9,849 nt of DNA from Acetobacteraceae bacterium (lineage in GTDB: Bacteria; Pseudomonadota; Alphaproteobacteria; Acetobacterales; Acetobacteraceae), in assembly GCA_019237355.1 (NCBI GenBank), contig JAFAHH010000683.1, positions 1 to 9,849 on the forward strand, written 5' to 3'. Position 1 is the first letter of the stretch. Each line of letters opens with the position of its first letter. A program made the translations under genes and the position numbers. Under the pieces are notes generated by a model, which saw nothing but the letters and a program-made list of their open reading frames with translations, ran no database searches and was not told the DNA's origin. This document shows, in pieces, positions 1-6,519 of the stretch.

Positions 1-600
1 CAGCCAACATCGAAGGTCGCCTGGAATACCAGGACCTTGAATGATCTGTTCGGCGGTGATCGGAAGGCCGGCGGCCAGTTGGCGGAAAGCGCCGGGTGTG
101 TTGGATGTCACGCACCCGATGGCACCTCACCGGATCCGTCGATTCCCCGCCTCTCCGGCCAATCAGCCTTCGCCATCTACAAGCAGCTTCATGATTTCAA
201 AAGTGGGGCCCGCGTGAACGAGATTATGACGCCTCAGGTGCAAGGGCTCGAAGACAAGCAAATCGCCGATGTTGCGCTCTATTATAGCAACCTTTACCGC
301 GGCGATCTCGATGTGCAGCGCCCGGCTTTCGTGGGCGCCGAAGTCGAGCGGCTTGTCGTAGAGGGCGATTCAGAGCGGGCTTTGCCGCCGTGCACGGCAT
401 GCCACGGGAGGCTTGCCGGGGGGCCGATCGAAGTGCCGACTCTGGCTGGTCAGCATCGGGGCTATGTGCTTAATCAGTTGCAGGCGTTTGCCAAGCGTGA
501 GCGCCACAATGACATCTACGAGCGCATGCGCAGCGTCGCTGCCAAGCTGACCGACCACGAAATGGCGCTGCTCGCCGTCTATTACAGCTCCACACCTTAG
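1..600 (+). CDS. diheme cytochrome c (c4/c553-like), 5' end outside window
   Basis: Electron-carrier cytochrome c with two class I haem domains, expected in the periplasm. The haem-binding motifs are CVGCH, coded at about 97-111, and CTACH, at about 391-405, roughly 100 residues apart as in cytochrome c4. Each domain has a methionine in the right place to be the sixth haem ligand: IMTPQVQGL after the first haem and YERMRSVAAKL after the second. Each domain ends in a similar helix (IADVALYYSN and MALLAVYYSS), so the protein is an internal duplication. The frame is open to base 1. A TTG at 37 could be read as a start, but it would leave no signal peptide, and the residues before it do not look like one, so I treat the gene as cut by the window edge. 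Upstream domains, possibly another haem domain, cannot be excluded. The stop is TAG at 598-600. The redox partner is not visible here. Confidence 0.9.
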   Translation, partial: QPTSKVAWNTRTLNDLFGGDRKAGGQLAESAGCVGCHAPDGTSPDPSIPRLSGQSAFAIYKQLHDFKSGARVNEIMTPQVQGLEDKQIADVALYYSNLYRGDLDVQRPAFVGAEVERLVVEGDSERALPPCTACHGRLAGGPIEVPTLAGQHRGYVLNQLQAFAKRERHNDIYERMRSVAAKLTDHEMALLAVYYSSTP

Positions 601-760
601 AGCTCCTGCAAAGAGCTTTGCGGACATGCGATGGCCGGCAAGTCATCATTTTATTGAGCCGGTTTTCGTGTCGGACCATTGCCAGAGCGAAGCTCGCCAG
701 CATTATAAGCTCGCATCGTATGCCACTGAGAGAGGTGGATTGCCTAACTCTGGAGTCTCA

Positions 761-1108
761 ATGGCCGACGAAACGCCTTTGAAACCTTTGGTACGGAAAC
801 TCTTGCATTTTGCGCCGCAAACCGATATTGCGGACGCGCTAGGCCTCACCCCGGTGCACGTCAACCGGTGCTTGCAAGAGCTCCGGCGGGAGAAATTGCT
901 GACCCTCGAGCACCGCAAGCTGGTGTTGCATAACCCCGATGCGCTGCAAGGCATCGCGCAGCTTACGAAACGGCACCTCCACTTGGGCGGGGCACCGGAA
1001 AACGTCACCCGCCTGTTCGAAAAGCATGAAGCGGAATTGGCTGAAAGGCGGGCGGTCATGCAGCAGAAGCGCGCCGAGGAGGAGCAATTGAGGAAGTCGG
1101 GCGGGTGA
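761..1108 (+). CDS. Crp/Fnr-type winged-helix protein lacking the sensor domain
   Basis: A 115-residue protein whose residues about 18-75 match the C-terminal DNA-binding domain of Crp/Fnr regulators: QTDIADALGLTPVHVNRCLQ is the helix-turn-helix, followed by ELRREKLLTLEH, the wing, and a final RHLHL. Full-length family members are about 220-250 residues and begin with a cyclic-nucleotide-type beta barrel and a dimer helix; neither is present here. The start chosen is ATG 761, preceded by GGAG five bases upstream. The frame is open back to 626, but those residues resemble no sensor domain. After the HTH domain comes a charged helical tail (residues about 82-112, rich in E, K, R and A) that could be a coiled coil. 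It may be a stand-alone DNA-binding protein or the remnant of a larger regulator. It sits between the cytochrome gene and tRNA-Gly, with no visible operon partner. Confidence 0.7.
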   Translation: MADETPLKPLVRKLLHFAPQTDIADALGLTPVHVNRCLQELRREKLLTLEHRKLVLHNPDALQGIAQLTKRHLHLGGAPENVTRLFEKHEAELAERRAVMQQKRAEEEQLRKSGG

Positions 1109-1196
1109 TGTTTTGCGGCTACTACTCCACCGCTAGCTATGTGCTTAAGGCGCTTCCACTGCGATGAGATCTGGTTTAGGAAGCCCGACTTCCGAG

Positions 1197-1270
1197 GCGG
1201 GCGTAGCATAGTGGTAATGCTCTAGCCTTCCAAGCTAGCTATGGGGGTTCGATTCCCCTCGCCCGCTCCA
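1197..1270 (+). tRNA. tRNA-Gly (anticodon TCC)
   Basis: Complete cloverleaf of 74 bases. The acceptor stem GCGGGCG (1197-1203) pairs perfectly with CGCCCGC (1260-1266). The anticodon stem CTAGC/GCTAG (1222-1226 and 1234-1238) encloses the loop CTTCCAA with anticodon TCC at 1229-1231. The T-loop TTCGATT follows a GGGGG-type stem. The discriminator base is T and CCA is encoded at 1268-1270. It reads GGA and GGG-type glycine codons. Confidence 0.97.
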
Positions 1271-1273
1271 TCC

Positions 1274-1289
1274 CAACCCGGCCGGGTTG
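1274..1289. repeat. 16-base perfect palindrome just after tRNA-Gly
   Basis: CAACCCGGCCGGGTTG is fully self-complementary and begins four bases after the encoded CCA end of tRNA-Gly. As RNA it could form a 6-bp stem with a GGCC loop and might mark the 3' end of the tRNA transcript. No run of T follows, so it is not a standard intrinsic terminator. Confidence 0.5.
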
Positions 1290-1419
1290 CGGAGACGCCG
1301 TTCCTTCCTGACCAAGAATCCGTTTGGTGAAGGCTGACCATGAAGGCTCGACGGTTGACGGTGGGTAAACGCCGCGTCTGCATAGACGAAAGATGCTGTC
1401 CGTAGGGAGAACTGCAGGG

Positions 1420-1836
1420 ATGGCTATGAACCGGATCGCCTTGGACCATGCTTTATGGGCGCCGCGGATGCTCAGCATATTGCGCATCATGACCGCGCTG
1501 CTCTTCATCGAGCATGGAACGCAGAAACTTTTTGGGTTCCCACCTCCTCTCAATCCCGGTCCAGGCCTGCCCCCGCTGCTTTGGGTCCAGGGCATAATCG
1601 AGCTGGTAGGGGGCTTGCTAATTTTGTTCGGCTTGTTCACGCGCCCGGCGGCCTTCATCCTCGCCGGGGACATGGCCGTCGCCTATTTCATGGTGCATGC
1701 ACCGCGAGGCTTCTTTCCGGTTTCGAACCAGGGCGAATTGGCGGTGCTTTACTGCTTTGTGTTCTTATATCTGTGGGTTGCTGGCGGGGGGGCGTGGAGC
1801 ATAATGCGGCTCAGACGGGCAAATCGGTTGGCGTAG
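1420..1836 (+). CDS. DoxX-family membrane protein
   Basis: Small integral membrane protein of about 138 residues with four predicted membrane helices: around LSILRIMTALLFIEHG, GIIELVGGLLILFGLF, PAAFILAGDMAVAYFMVHA and LAVLYCFVFLYLWVAGG. The EHGTQKLFGF stretch after helix 1 and the GLFTRPAA turn between helices 2 and 3 are typical of DoxX/DoxD proteins. Some members of that family form part of a terminal quinol oxidase or a membrane redox complex, but most have no known role. Starts: ATG 1420 and ATG 1426 are both near purine-rich sequence (AGGGAG at 1404-1409, AGGG at 1416-1419); an ATG at 1393 is in frame but less well placed. No partner gene is adjacent: tRNA-Gly is upstream and a small membrane-protein ORF is downstream. 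The function cannot be specified further. Confidence 0.85.
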   Translation: MAMNRIALDHALWAPRMLSILRIMTALLFIEHGTQKLFGFPPPLNPGPGLPPLLWVQGIIELVGGLLILFGLFTRPAAFILAGDMAVAYFMVHAPRGFFPVSNQGELAVLYCFVFLYLWVAGGGAWSIMRLRRANRLA

Positions 1837-1943
1837 CCTCAGTACAACCCTAATCACGCAGGTGTTTTAAAGAATGCAATCTCGCCGAAACCCGAATCGC
1901 AGGGTGGGATCTTATATGAACTGTGAGTTGAGGATTTGTACTT

Positions 1944-2093
1944 GTGAGTTATTTCCCCCGCGGTACCCCCGTTGAAGGAAGGGCGGAGGATAGCACCACC
2001 AAGCGGATCGATGGACTAGCGGCAGCGAAGGGTATCGCTCTCGCTATCGCATTGAGCGCGCCCCTATGGTTGCTGCTCGTCCTGTTCCTCTAA
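1944..2093 (+). CDS. small single-span membrane protein, 49 residues
   Basis: A GTG-started frame of 49 codons ending in TAA at 2091-2093, too short for most ORF lists. TGAGGA at 1929-1934 lies nine bases before the GTG, a good ribosome binding site. The first 28 residues are polar and charged (RGTPVEGRAEDSTTKRID), and the rest (GIALAIALSAPLWLLLVLFL) is one hydrophobic helix running to the C-terminus, as in tail-anchored or small membrane proteins. It has its own gap on both sides, about 110 bases after doxX and about 125 before hisG. I do not recognise the family. The binding site and the clean soluble-then-membrane layout argue that it is real; absence of homologues would argue against. Confidence 0.5.
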   Translation: MSYFPRGTPVEGRAEDSTTKRIDGLAAAKGIALAIALSAPLWLLLVLFL

Positions 2094-2124
2094 AGCGGGG
2101 AGGACTTCAGCCTGGGGCCATCTT

Positions 2125-2148
2125 GCTCTGGACTCTGATTTTCAGAGC
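2125..2148 (+). promoter_or_regulatory. two overlapping hairpins ahead of hisG
   Basis: CTCTG occurs twice (2126-2130 and 2133-2137) and CAGAG once (2143-2147). GCTCTG at 2125-2130 can pair with CAGAGC at 2143-2148, or CTCTGA at 2133-2138 with TCAGAG at 2142-2147; the two pairings exclude each other. The site lies 73 bases before the hisG ATG. I see no His-codon leader peptide, so classic his attenuation is not supported. Confidence 0.25.
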
Positions 2149-2220
2149 ACGACTCAAGCCGTCCGTCACGGGATCCCCGCAAGGCTTCCGGCCACGCTGT
2201 TGGTGGTGTACAGCCCCGGC

Positions 2221-2916
2221 ATGACCGCGCCTTACACGACCGCTTTCCGGCCAGAAGAAGCTGGACCCGTGGTGCTTGCGCTGCCCAAGGGACGCATTCT
2301 TGCGGAATGCGGTGCACTCCTCGCCCGGGCAGGTATTCATGCCGCGCCCGACTATGCCGACGAGGAGAGCCGGAGGCTTCGCTTTCCTACCGACGATCCG
2401 GAGCTCGATATAATCCGGGTGCGGCCGTTCGATGTCGCCACCTTCGTCGCATTTGGGGCAGCGCCGCTTGGGATCTGCGGAGCCGACGTACTTATGGAGT
2501 TCGATTATCCCGAAATTTATGCCCCACTTGATCTAGGCATCGGTATTTGCCGGATTTCTGTGGCTGAGCCCGCTGAGACCGCTAGAACCGACGATCCGAC
2601 GCGATGGTCCCGCGTGCGGGTAGCGACCAAGTATCCCGCCATCGCCCGGCGTCATTATGCCGCGCGCGGCGTGCAGGCCGAAGTGGTTACCCTGAATGGG
2701 GCAATGGAACTAGCGCCGAGCCTGGGGCTGGCGCGCATTATCGTGGTCTTGGTTCAGACTGGGTCCACCTTGCGTGCCAACGGCCTGGTGGAAACTGAGA
2801 TCATCGCGCCCGTGACCAGTCGCCTGATCGTGAACCGGAGCGCGCTCAAAACCCGGCCAGAGATGATCAGAAGCTGGATCGCTCGCTTCCAGGCGGCGCT
2901 CCGTCTAGCGGCATGA
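2221..2916 (+). CDS. hisG: ATP phosphoribosyltransferase, short form
   Basis: First enzyme of histidine biosynthesis: joins ATP and PRPP to give phosphoribosyl-ATP in the cytoplasm. At 231 residues it is the short form, which lacks the C-terminal regulatory domain and normally needs the HisS-like subunit HisZ; hisZ is not in this window. Recognisable stretches are ALPKGRILAE near the N-terminus, GICGADVLMEFDYPEIYAPLDLG, RVRVATKYPAIARRHY and the signature region ELAPSLGLARII..TGSTLRANGL. In that signature the usual aspartate (I-V-D-L-V) is valine (GTC at 2746-2748, residue 176), an unusual loss in the phosphoribosyl-binding loop. Start: ATG 2221 fits the family length; an in-frame GTG lies at 2200. 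It overlaps hisD by four bases (ATGA, 2913-2916), so the two are translationally coupled. Confidence 0.95.
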   Translation: MTAPYTTAFRPEEAGPVVLALPKGRILAECGALLARAGIHAAPDYADEESRRLRFPTDDPELDIIRVRPFDVATFVAFGAAPLGICGADVLMEFDYPEIYAPLDLGIGICRISVAEPAETARTDDPTRWSRVRVATKYPAIARRHYAARGVQAEVVTLNGAMELAPSLGLARIIVVLVQTGSTLRANGLVETEIIAPVTSRLIVNRSALKTRPEMIRSWIARFQAALRLAA

Positions 2917-4202
2917 AGCGCCTCTGTACAACCGAGCCGAGCTTTGAGCCGGGTTTTATGGCCTTGCTCGAGCAAGCGCGGGAGGCCGCAGCACGTGTCG
3001 ATGCGGCGGTTACAGAAATCATCGCCGAAATTCGGGCGCGCGGCGACGCCGCATTGATCGCGTTGACGGCCCAGTACGACAAGGCTTCGCTCGCGCCGGA
3101 GCGCCTATCCGTAGGCAAGGATGAAATCGTCGCGGCGGAGCGAGGCATCTCGCCGGCTTTGCAAGCGGCGCTCGAGACTGCGGCTGCCCGTATCGAGAGG
3201 TTCCACCGCGCCCAACTTCCGGCCGATCTCCGGCTGGACGAGGCCGGCCTCTCCTTAGGAATGCGCTGGTCGCCACTGGACTCGGTTGGTCTCTATGTGC
3301 CGGGAGGCAAAGCAGCATATCCCTCTTCGGTGTTGATGAACGCCATTCCGGCCCGGGTGGCCGGGGTAGGACGGATCGTTATGTGCGTGCCGGCCCCTGG
3401 GGGCGTGGTCAACCCGCTGGTGCTGGCCGCCGCGCGGAGGGCCGGGATTTCCGAGATTTACCGGATCGGAGGCGCCCAGGCGATCGCGGCCCTGGCTTAC
3501 GGGACAGAAACGATCCCGCGCGTGGACCGCATCGTAGGCCCGGGCAATGCCTATGTGGCGGAGGCGAAGCGGCAGGTTTATGGCCGGGTGGGCATCGATT
3601 CCATCGCCGGCCCTTCCGAGGTGGTGATCCTGGCGGATCGCTCCAATAAGCCGCGCCAAGTCGCGATTGACCTTCTCGCCCAGGCAGAGCACGACGAAGC
3701 GGCCCAAGCCATCCTGATCACCGACGCCCCCGGTTTCGCTGATGCTGTTGCTGCTGCGGTGGCGGCGGAGCTGGATTCGCTGAGCCGGGCGCCAATCGCG
3801 CGCGCAAGCTGGGATGAACACGGTGCGATCATTCTGGTGCGGGACTGGGATGAGGCGGCTCAGCTCGTGAATCGCCTTGCGCCCGAGCATGTGCAAATCA
3901 TGGTGCCTGACCCCGAGCCGGTGTTCGCGCAGATCCGCCACGCTGGGGCGGTTTTCCTGGGTCACTTCTGCCCTGAAGCGCTGGGTGATTATGTCGCGGG
4001 ACCGAACCATGTGCTCCCGACGGGCCGCACGGCGCGGTTCGCGTCCGGGCTATCCGTCTTCGATTTCCTGAAGCGAACCACCTGGGTCGCTGGTGGCGAA
4101 TCAGCCTTAGCTCAGCTTGGCCCGGCGGCTATCGTCCTTGCTGAGGCGGAAGGGCTCCAGGCGCACGCCCGCAGCATTGCCGTGCGCCTCGGACAAAGCT
4201 GA
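2913..4202 (+). CDS. hisD: histidinol dehydrogenase
   Basis: Last enzyme of histidine biosynthesis: oxidises L-histidinol to L-histidine in two NAD-dependent steps; a cytoplasmic zinc homodimer. It is 429 residues, close to the 434 of E. coli HisD. All key residues are present: zinc ligands Q257 and H260 (LLAQAEHDEA), D359 (EALGDYVAGPNH) and H418 (GLQAHARSI), and the catalytic pair E325-H326 (LAPEHVQ). The family signature region runs from IVGPGNAYVAEAKR to IDSIAGPSEVVI (about 207-239). The NAD site loop LYVPGGKAAYPSSVLMNAIPA is also intact. ATG 2913 overlaps the hisG stop. The stop is at 4200-4202, and the gap to infA is 65 bases with its own promoter. Nothing is unusual in the protein. Confidence 0.98.
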   Translation: MKRLCTTEPSFEPGFMALLEQAREAAARVDAAVTEIIAEIRARGDAALIALTAQYDKASLAPERLSVGKDEIVAAERGISPALQAALETAAARIERFHRAQLPADLRLDEAGLSLGMRWSPLDSVGLYVPGGKAAYPSSVLMNAIPARVAGVGRIVMCVPAPGGVVNPLVLAAARRAGISEIYRIGGAQAIAALAYGTETIPRVDRIVGPGNAYVAEAKRQVYGRVGIDSIAGPSEVVILADRSNKPRQVAIDLLAQAEHDEAAQAILITDAPGFADAVAAAVAAELDSLSRAPIARASWDEHGAIILVRDWDEAAQLVNRLAPEHVQIMVPDPEPVFAQIRHAGAVFLGHFCPEALGDYVAGPNHVLPTGRTARFASGLSVFDFLKRTTWVAGGESALAQLGPAAIVLAEAEGLQAHARSIAVRLGQS

Positions 4203-4213
4203 TCGGGATTGCC

Positions 4214-4241
4214 TTGACCGGGCTTTGCCGGGGCATATGTT
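4214..4241 (+). promoter_or_regulatory. likely sigma-70-type promoter of infA
   Basis: TTGACC at 4214-4219 matches the -35 consensus in five of six positions. After a 16-base spacer, TATGTT at 4236-4241 matches the -10 consensus in four of six. It lies 26 bases before the infA start, inside the short gap after hisD, and would drive infA and the coupled genes behind it. Confidence 0.5.
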
Positions 4242-4267
4242 TTGCCGGTCCACAATGAAGAGAAGTG

Positions 4268-4486
4268 ATGTCGAAAGAAGACATGCTGGAATTCAGCGGC
4301 ACCGTCATGGAGCTGCTGCCAAATGCCATGTTCCGCGTGAAACTGGATAACGAGCATACGATTCTCGCGCACACGAGCGGGAAAATGCGCAAGAACCGGA
4401 TTCGTGTCCTGGCGGGTGATCGTGTTAACGTCGAAATGACGCCGTACGATCTCAGCAAGGGCCGGATCACGTTCCGCTACAAATAG
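4268..4486 (+). CDS. infA: translation initiation factor IF-1
   Basis: Small OB-fold protein that binds the ribosomal A site during initiation with IF-2 and IF-3. It is 72 residues, the same length as E. coli IF-1. Family-typical stretches: SKEDMLEFSGTVMELLPNAM, FRVKLDNEHTILAHTSGKMRKN, IRVLAGDRVNVEMTPYDLSKG and the C-terminal RITFRYK. Start is ATG 4268; an in-frame GTG sits just before it at 4265. Purine-rich AAGAGAAG ahead of it serves as the binding site. A promoter-like pair of boxes lies just upstream. The stop TAG (4484-4486) shares its G with a GTG that appears to be the original start of maf. Confidence 0.98.
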   Translation: MSKEDMLEFSGTVMELLPNAMFRVKLDNEHTILAHTSGKMRKNRIRVLAGDRVNVEMTPYDLSKGRITFRYK

Positions 4487-5089
4487 TGAGCCAAGCTGGT
4501 CTCTGAACTGGTCCTCGCTTCGGCAAGCCCACGCCGGCTTGCGCTGCTTGCTCAGATCGGGGTTAGGCCCGATCTCGTGCTTTCTCCCGATATCGATGAA
4601 ATCCCGCTAAAACACGAACCGCCCCGTGCCTATGCCGAGCGGCTCGCTCGCGCCAAGCTCGCCGCTGTATCCGCGGGGGGCGATCAGCTGCGGCCGACAA
4701 ATTCAGTGATTCTGGCCGCTGATACCGTGGTTTGCGCAGGGAGGCGAATTCTCCCGAAACCCGCAGATGAGCAGCAAGCCCAGTGGTGCCTCGATCTCCT
4801 CTCGGGCCGCCGCCATCGCGTACTTACATGCGTGGTCCTGGGTCTCCCGGGCGGGACCCGGCGCGAACGTCTGGTGCAGAGCGTCGTGGGCTTTGCGCGG
4901 CTAACTGAGGAGCAAAAAGGCGCTTACCTCGCCAGCGGCGAGTGGGCGGGGAAAGCCGGAGGCTACGCGGTCCAGGGCCGTGCGGCGTGCTTCATCCGAT
5001 TCATTTCGGGGAGCTATTCGAACGTCGTCGGATTACCGCTGTTCGAAACGGCCCAGCTATTACGGGGCGCTGGCTGGCGCTTGCCATGA
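4486..5089 (+). CDS. maf: Maf-type nucleoside triphosphate pyrophosphatase, frameshift near start
   Basis: Maf/HAM1-like pyrophosphatase that hydrolyses non-canonical or methylated nucleoside triphosphates. The family motifs are present: ASASPRR (about 4517-4537), AADTVV with the catalytic Asp, ILPKP, LLSGRRHRV, GEWAGKAGGYAVQG and SNVVGLPL. The frame holding ASASPRR has no ATG, GTG or TTG start; it opens after TGA 4487-4489 and offers only CTG (4496, 4508). In the next frame GTG 4486 overlaps the infA stop and reads VSQAGL, then hits TGA at 4504-4506. Removing one base at about 4504 joins the two exactly into a normal Maf N-terminus (MSQAGLELVLASASPRR). A start at GTG 4577 would lose the ASASPRR motif. 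So either one extra base (mutation or sequencing error) or a CTG start. It overlaps the next gene by ATGA at 5086-5089. Confidence 0.85.
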
Positions 5090-6219
5090 AGCGAATCCTT
5101 GCAGCATCCAGCCCCGGCGAGGTGGCAATCTCCGTCGCCGACGGGCAATTGCTTGTGGATTACGCGCTTTGGCGGCCGGGTGCCCCAGATCGGGTGGGAG
5201 ATGTTTACCGCGGCCGGGTTGTGGCCCGCGCGCCGGGCATGGGCGGCGTATTTGTCAGCCTCGGTGAGCAGGATGGGTTTCTGCCCGATACTAGGGGTGG
5301 GACGGGACTTGCCGAGGGTGACGCGGTGTTGGTACGCGTGTCTCGCGCGGCCCAAGGAGGCAAGGGACCGCGGCTTGAGGTAGTCGGCCCCTTGGCTGAG
5401 CTAGAGTCCCGTCCCGAAAGGGGCGTTGCCAGCCGCTGCGCAATGGTTCTCGCTGAGGCTCGTTCTGGCCCGCCGGGGTTGGTGTTGCCCGGTCCGAACC
5501 CGGTCGAGCGCCTCGCTCAGCTCCATGATGGCGCGCCGGTGCTGACCGATGATCCGGGGTTGGCCGCGGCCCTCATTCCGCTTCTTCCCGGGCGGGTGTT
5601 GGTGCAACGCGACCTCCTGGATGACGAATTGGCGGAACAAATCGAAGCCCTGAGCCGCCCCGTGGTGTCGCTTCCTGGCGGCGCCGTTTGTTCGATTTAT
5701 CCCACACCTGCGCTGGTTGCCATCGATGTGGATGCCGGCCCCGCCGTTGCAGAGCGGAGGGATAAATCGGCAGCGCACATAGCGCTGAACCAACGGATCA
5801 TCCCGGCGATCGCCGCTCAGATCCGGTTGCGCAACCTATCTGGAGCGATTCTCGTGGACCTGGCTGGGCTTTCCTCCCGCGGCCGGCTAGCGCACGGCGA
5901 CGCGTTCCGGGAAGCGCTGCGCGATGACCACCTCCGGCCGCGCTTTCTCGGCTTTACTGGATTGGGGCTCGCTGAGATTGTCCGCCCGAGAGTACACCCC
6001 CCTGTGCATGAGCTGCTGGCCGGGCCGCATGCCGCCGGACTGGCCGCACTCCGGCGGGTGCTGGTGGAGGGCGGTCGTGTTCTGCGCGCCTCCCCGGCTA
6101 TCGCGGCCGTCCTTGAAGCTGATCCTGTGGCATTGCCGGACCTTGCACGGCGGACGGGGCGCACCTTGATGCTTCAGAGCGATCCCTCGCTTGGACCCAC
6201 ATCATGGGTGATCGAATGA
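5086..6219 (+). CDS. compact RNase E/G-family ribonuclease
   Basis: Endoribonuclease of the RNase E/G family, acting on single-stranded RNA. An S1-type segment is at about residues 36-100 (GDVYRGRVVARAPGMGGVFVSLG, then GFLP and the GGKGPRLEVVG loop). The catalytic domain keeps both metal-binding aspartates: D214 in VAIDVD and D258 in ILVDLAGLSS, 44 residues apart, as in RNase E D303/D346. The IRLRNLSG stretch between them is also typical. It is only 377 residues, against about 490 in RNase G, and ends without the CPxC zinc-link that holds RNase E/G tetramers, so its quaternary structure probably differs. ATG 5086 overlaps the maf stop, and its own stop overlaps the yacG start, so translation is coupled through the cluster. 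An upstream in-frame GTG-type extension to 4942 would run inside maf and is rejected. Confidence 0.9.
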   Translation: MKRILAASSPGEVAISVADGQLLVDYALWRPGAPDRVGDVYRGRVVARAPGMGGVFVSLGEQDGFLPDTRGGTGLAEGDAVLVRVSRAAQGGKGPRLEVVGPLAELESRPERGVASRCAMVLAEARSGPPGLVLPGPNPVERLAQLHDGAPVLTDDPGLAAALIPLLPGRVLVQRDLLDDELAEQIEALSRPVVSLPGGAVCSIYPTPALVAIDVDAGPAVAERRDKSAAHIALNQRIIPAIAAQIRLRNLSGAILVDLAGLSSRGRLAHGDAFREALRDDHLRPRFLGFTGLGLAEIVRPRVHPPVHELLAGPHAAGLAALRRVLVEGGRVLRASPAIAAVLEADPVALPDLARRTGRTLMLQSDPSLGPTSWVIE

Positions 6220-6398
6220 GCAGCTCCGGGTTATCTGTCTGCCCAATCTGCCGGAGGCCAACGGACCCACGATTCCGCCCGTTTTGCAGCCGGCGATGCG
6301 CGGATATCGATCTCGGGCGCTGGTTTCGCGGCGATTACCGCATTCCCGTCTCTGAGCGGGAGCGGAGGGAGGGTGAGGACGAGTCTGGTGGTGCTTGA
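6216..6398 (+). CDS. yacG: DNA gyrase inhibitor YacG, zinc-binding
   Basis: Small zinc-ribbon protein; E. coli YacG binds GyrB and inhibits gyrase. It is 60 residues from ATG 6216. The four zinc ligands are C9 and C12 (CPIC) and C24 and C28 (CSRRC), followed by the family's ADIDLGRWFRGDYRIP stretch and an acidic, basic-mixed tail. ATG 6216 forms ATGA with the stop of the ribonuclease gene, which favours it over the in-frame ATG at 6204. The neighbours (infA, maf, ribonuclease, then tRNA-Phe) fit the usual alphaproteobacterial setting. Confidence 0.95.
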   Translation: MSSSGLSVCPICRRPTDPRFRPFCSRRCADIDLGRWFRGDYRIPVSERERREGEDESGGA

Positions 6399-6443
6399 TC
6401 GCTGGTTGGGCATCGGTTAAGCCCCTTGCTGCTGCCCCGGGAT

Positions 6444-6519
6444 GCCCAGGTAGCTCAGTTGGTAGAGCATGCGACTGAAAATCGCAGTGTCGGTGGTTCG
6501 ATTCCGCCCCTGGGCACCA
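6444..6519 (+). tRNA. tRNA-Phe (anticodon GAA)
   Basis: Complete 76-base cloverleaf. Acceptor stem GCCCAGG (6444-6450) pairs with CCTGGGC (6509-6515), followed by discriminator A and encoded CCA. Anticodon stem TGCGA/TCGCA (6470-6474 and 6482-6486) encloses CTGAAAA with anticodon GAA at 6477-6479. The T-loop is TTCGATT. It lies 45 bases after yacG. I see no duplicated tRNA 3' end nearby that would mark an integrated element. Confidence 0.97.

Noticed and set aside
608..621. GCAAAG-AG-CTTTGC hairpin after the cytochrome gene as a terminator
   Set aside because: The loop is only two bases and no T-run follows.
1355..1384. TTGACG as -35 box of a doxX promoter
   Set aside because: No acceptable -10 sequence lies at 16-18 bases from it.
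3255..4010. 251-codon minus-strand frame
   Set aside because: Antisense shadow of hisD, which has all its catalytic residues; typical of GC-rich genes.
4942..5085. N-terminal extension of the RNase gene
   Set aside because: It lies inside maf in another frame; homology to RNase E/G begins at ATG 5086, which has the ATGA overlap.
1197..6519. tRNA-Gly or tRNA-Phe as integration sites of a mobile element
   Set aside because: I found no repeated tRNA 3' end, integrase or transposase in the window.
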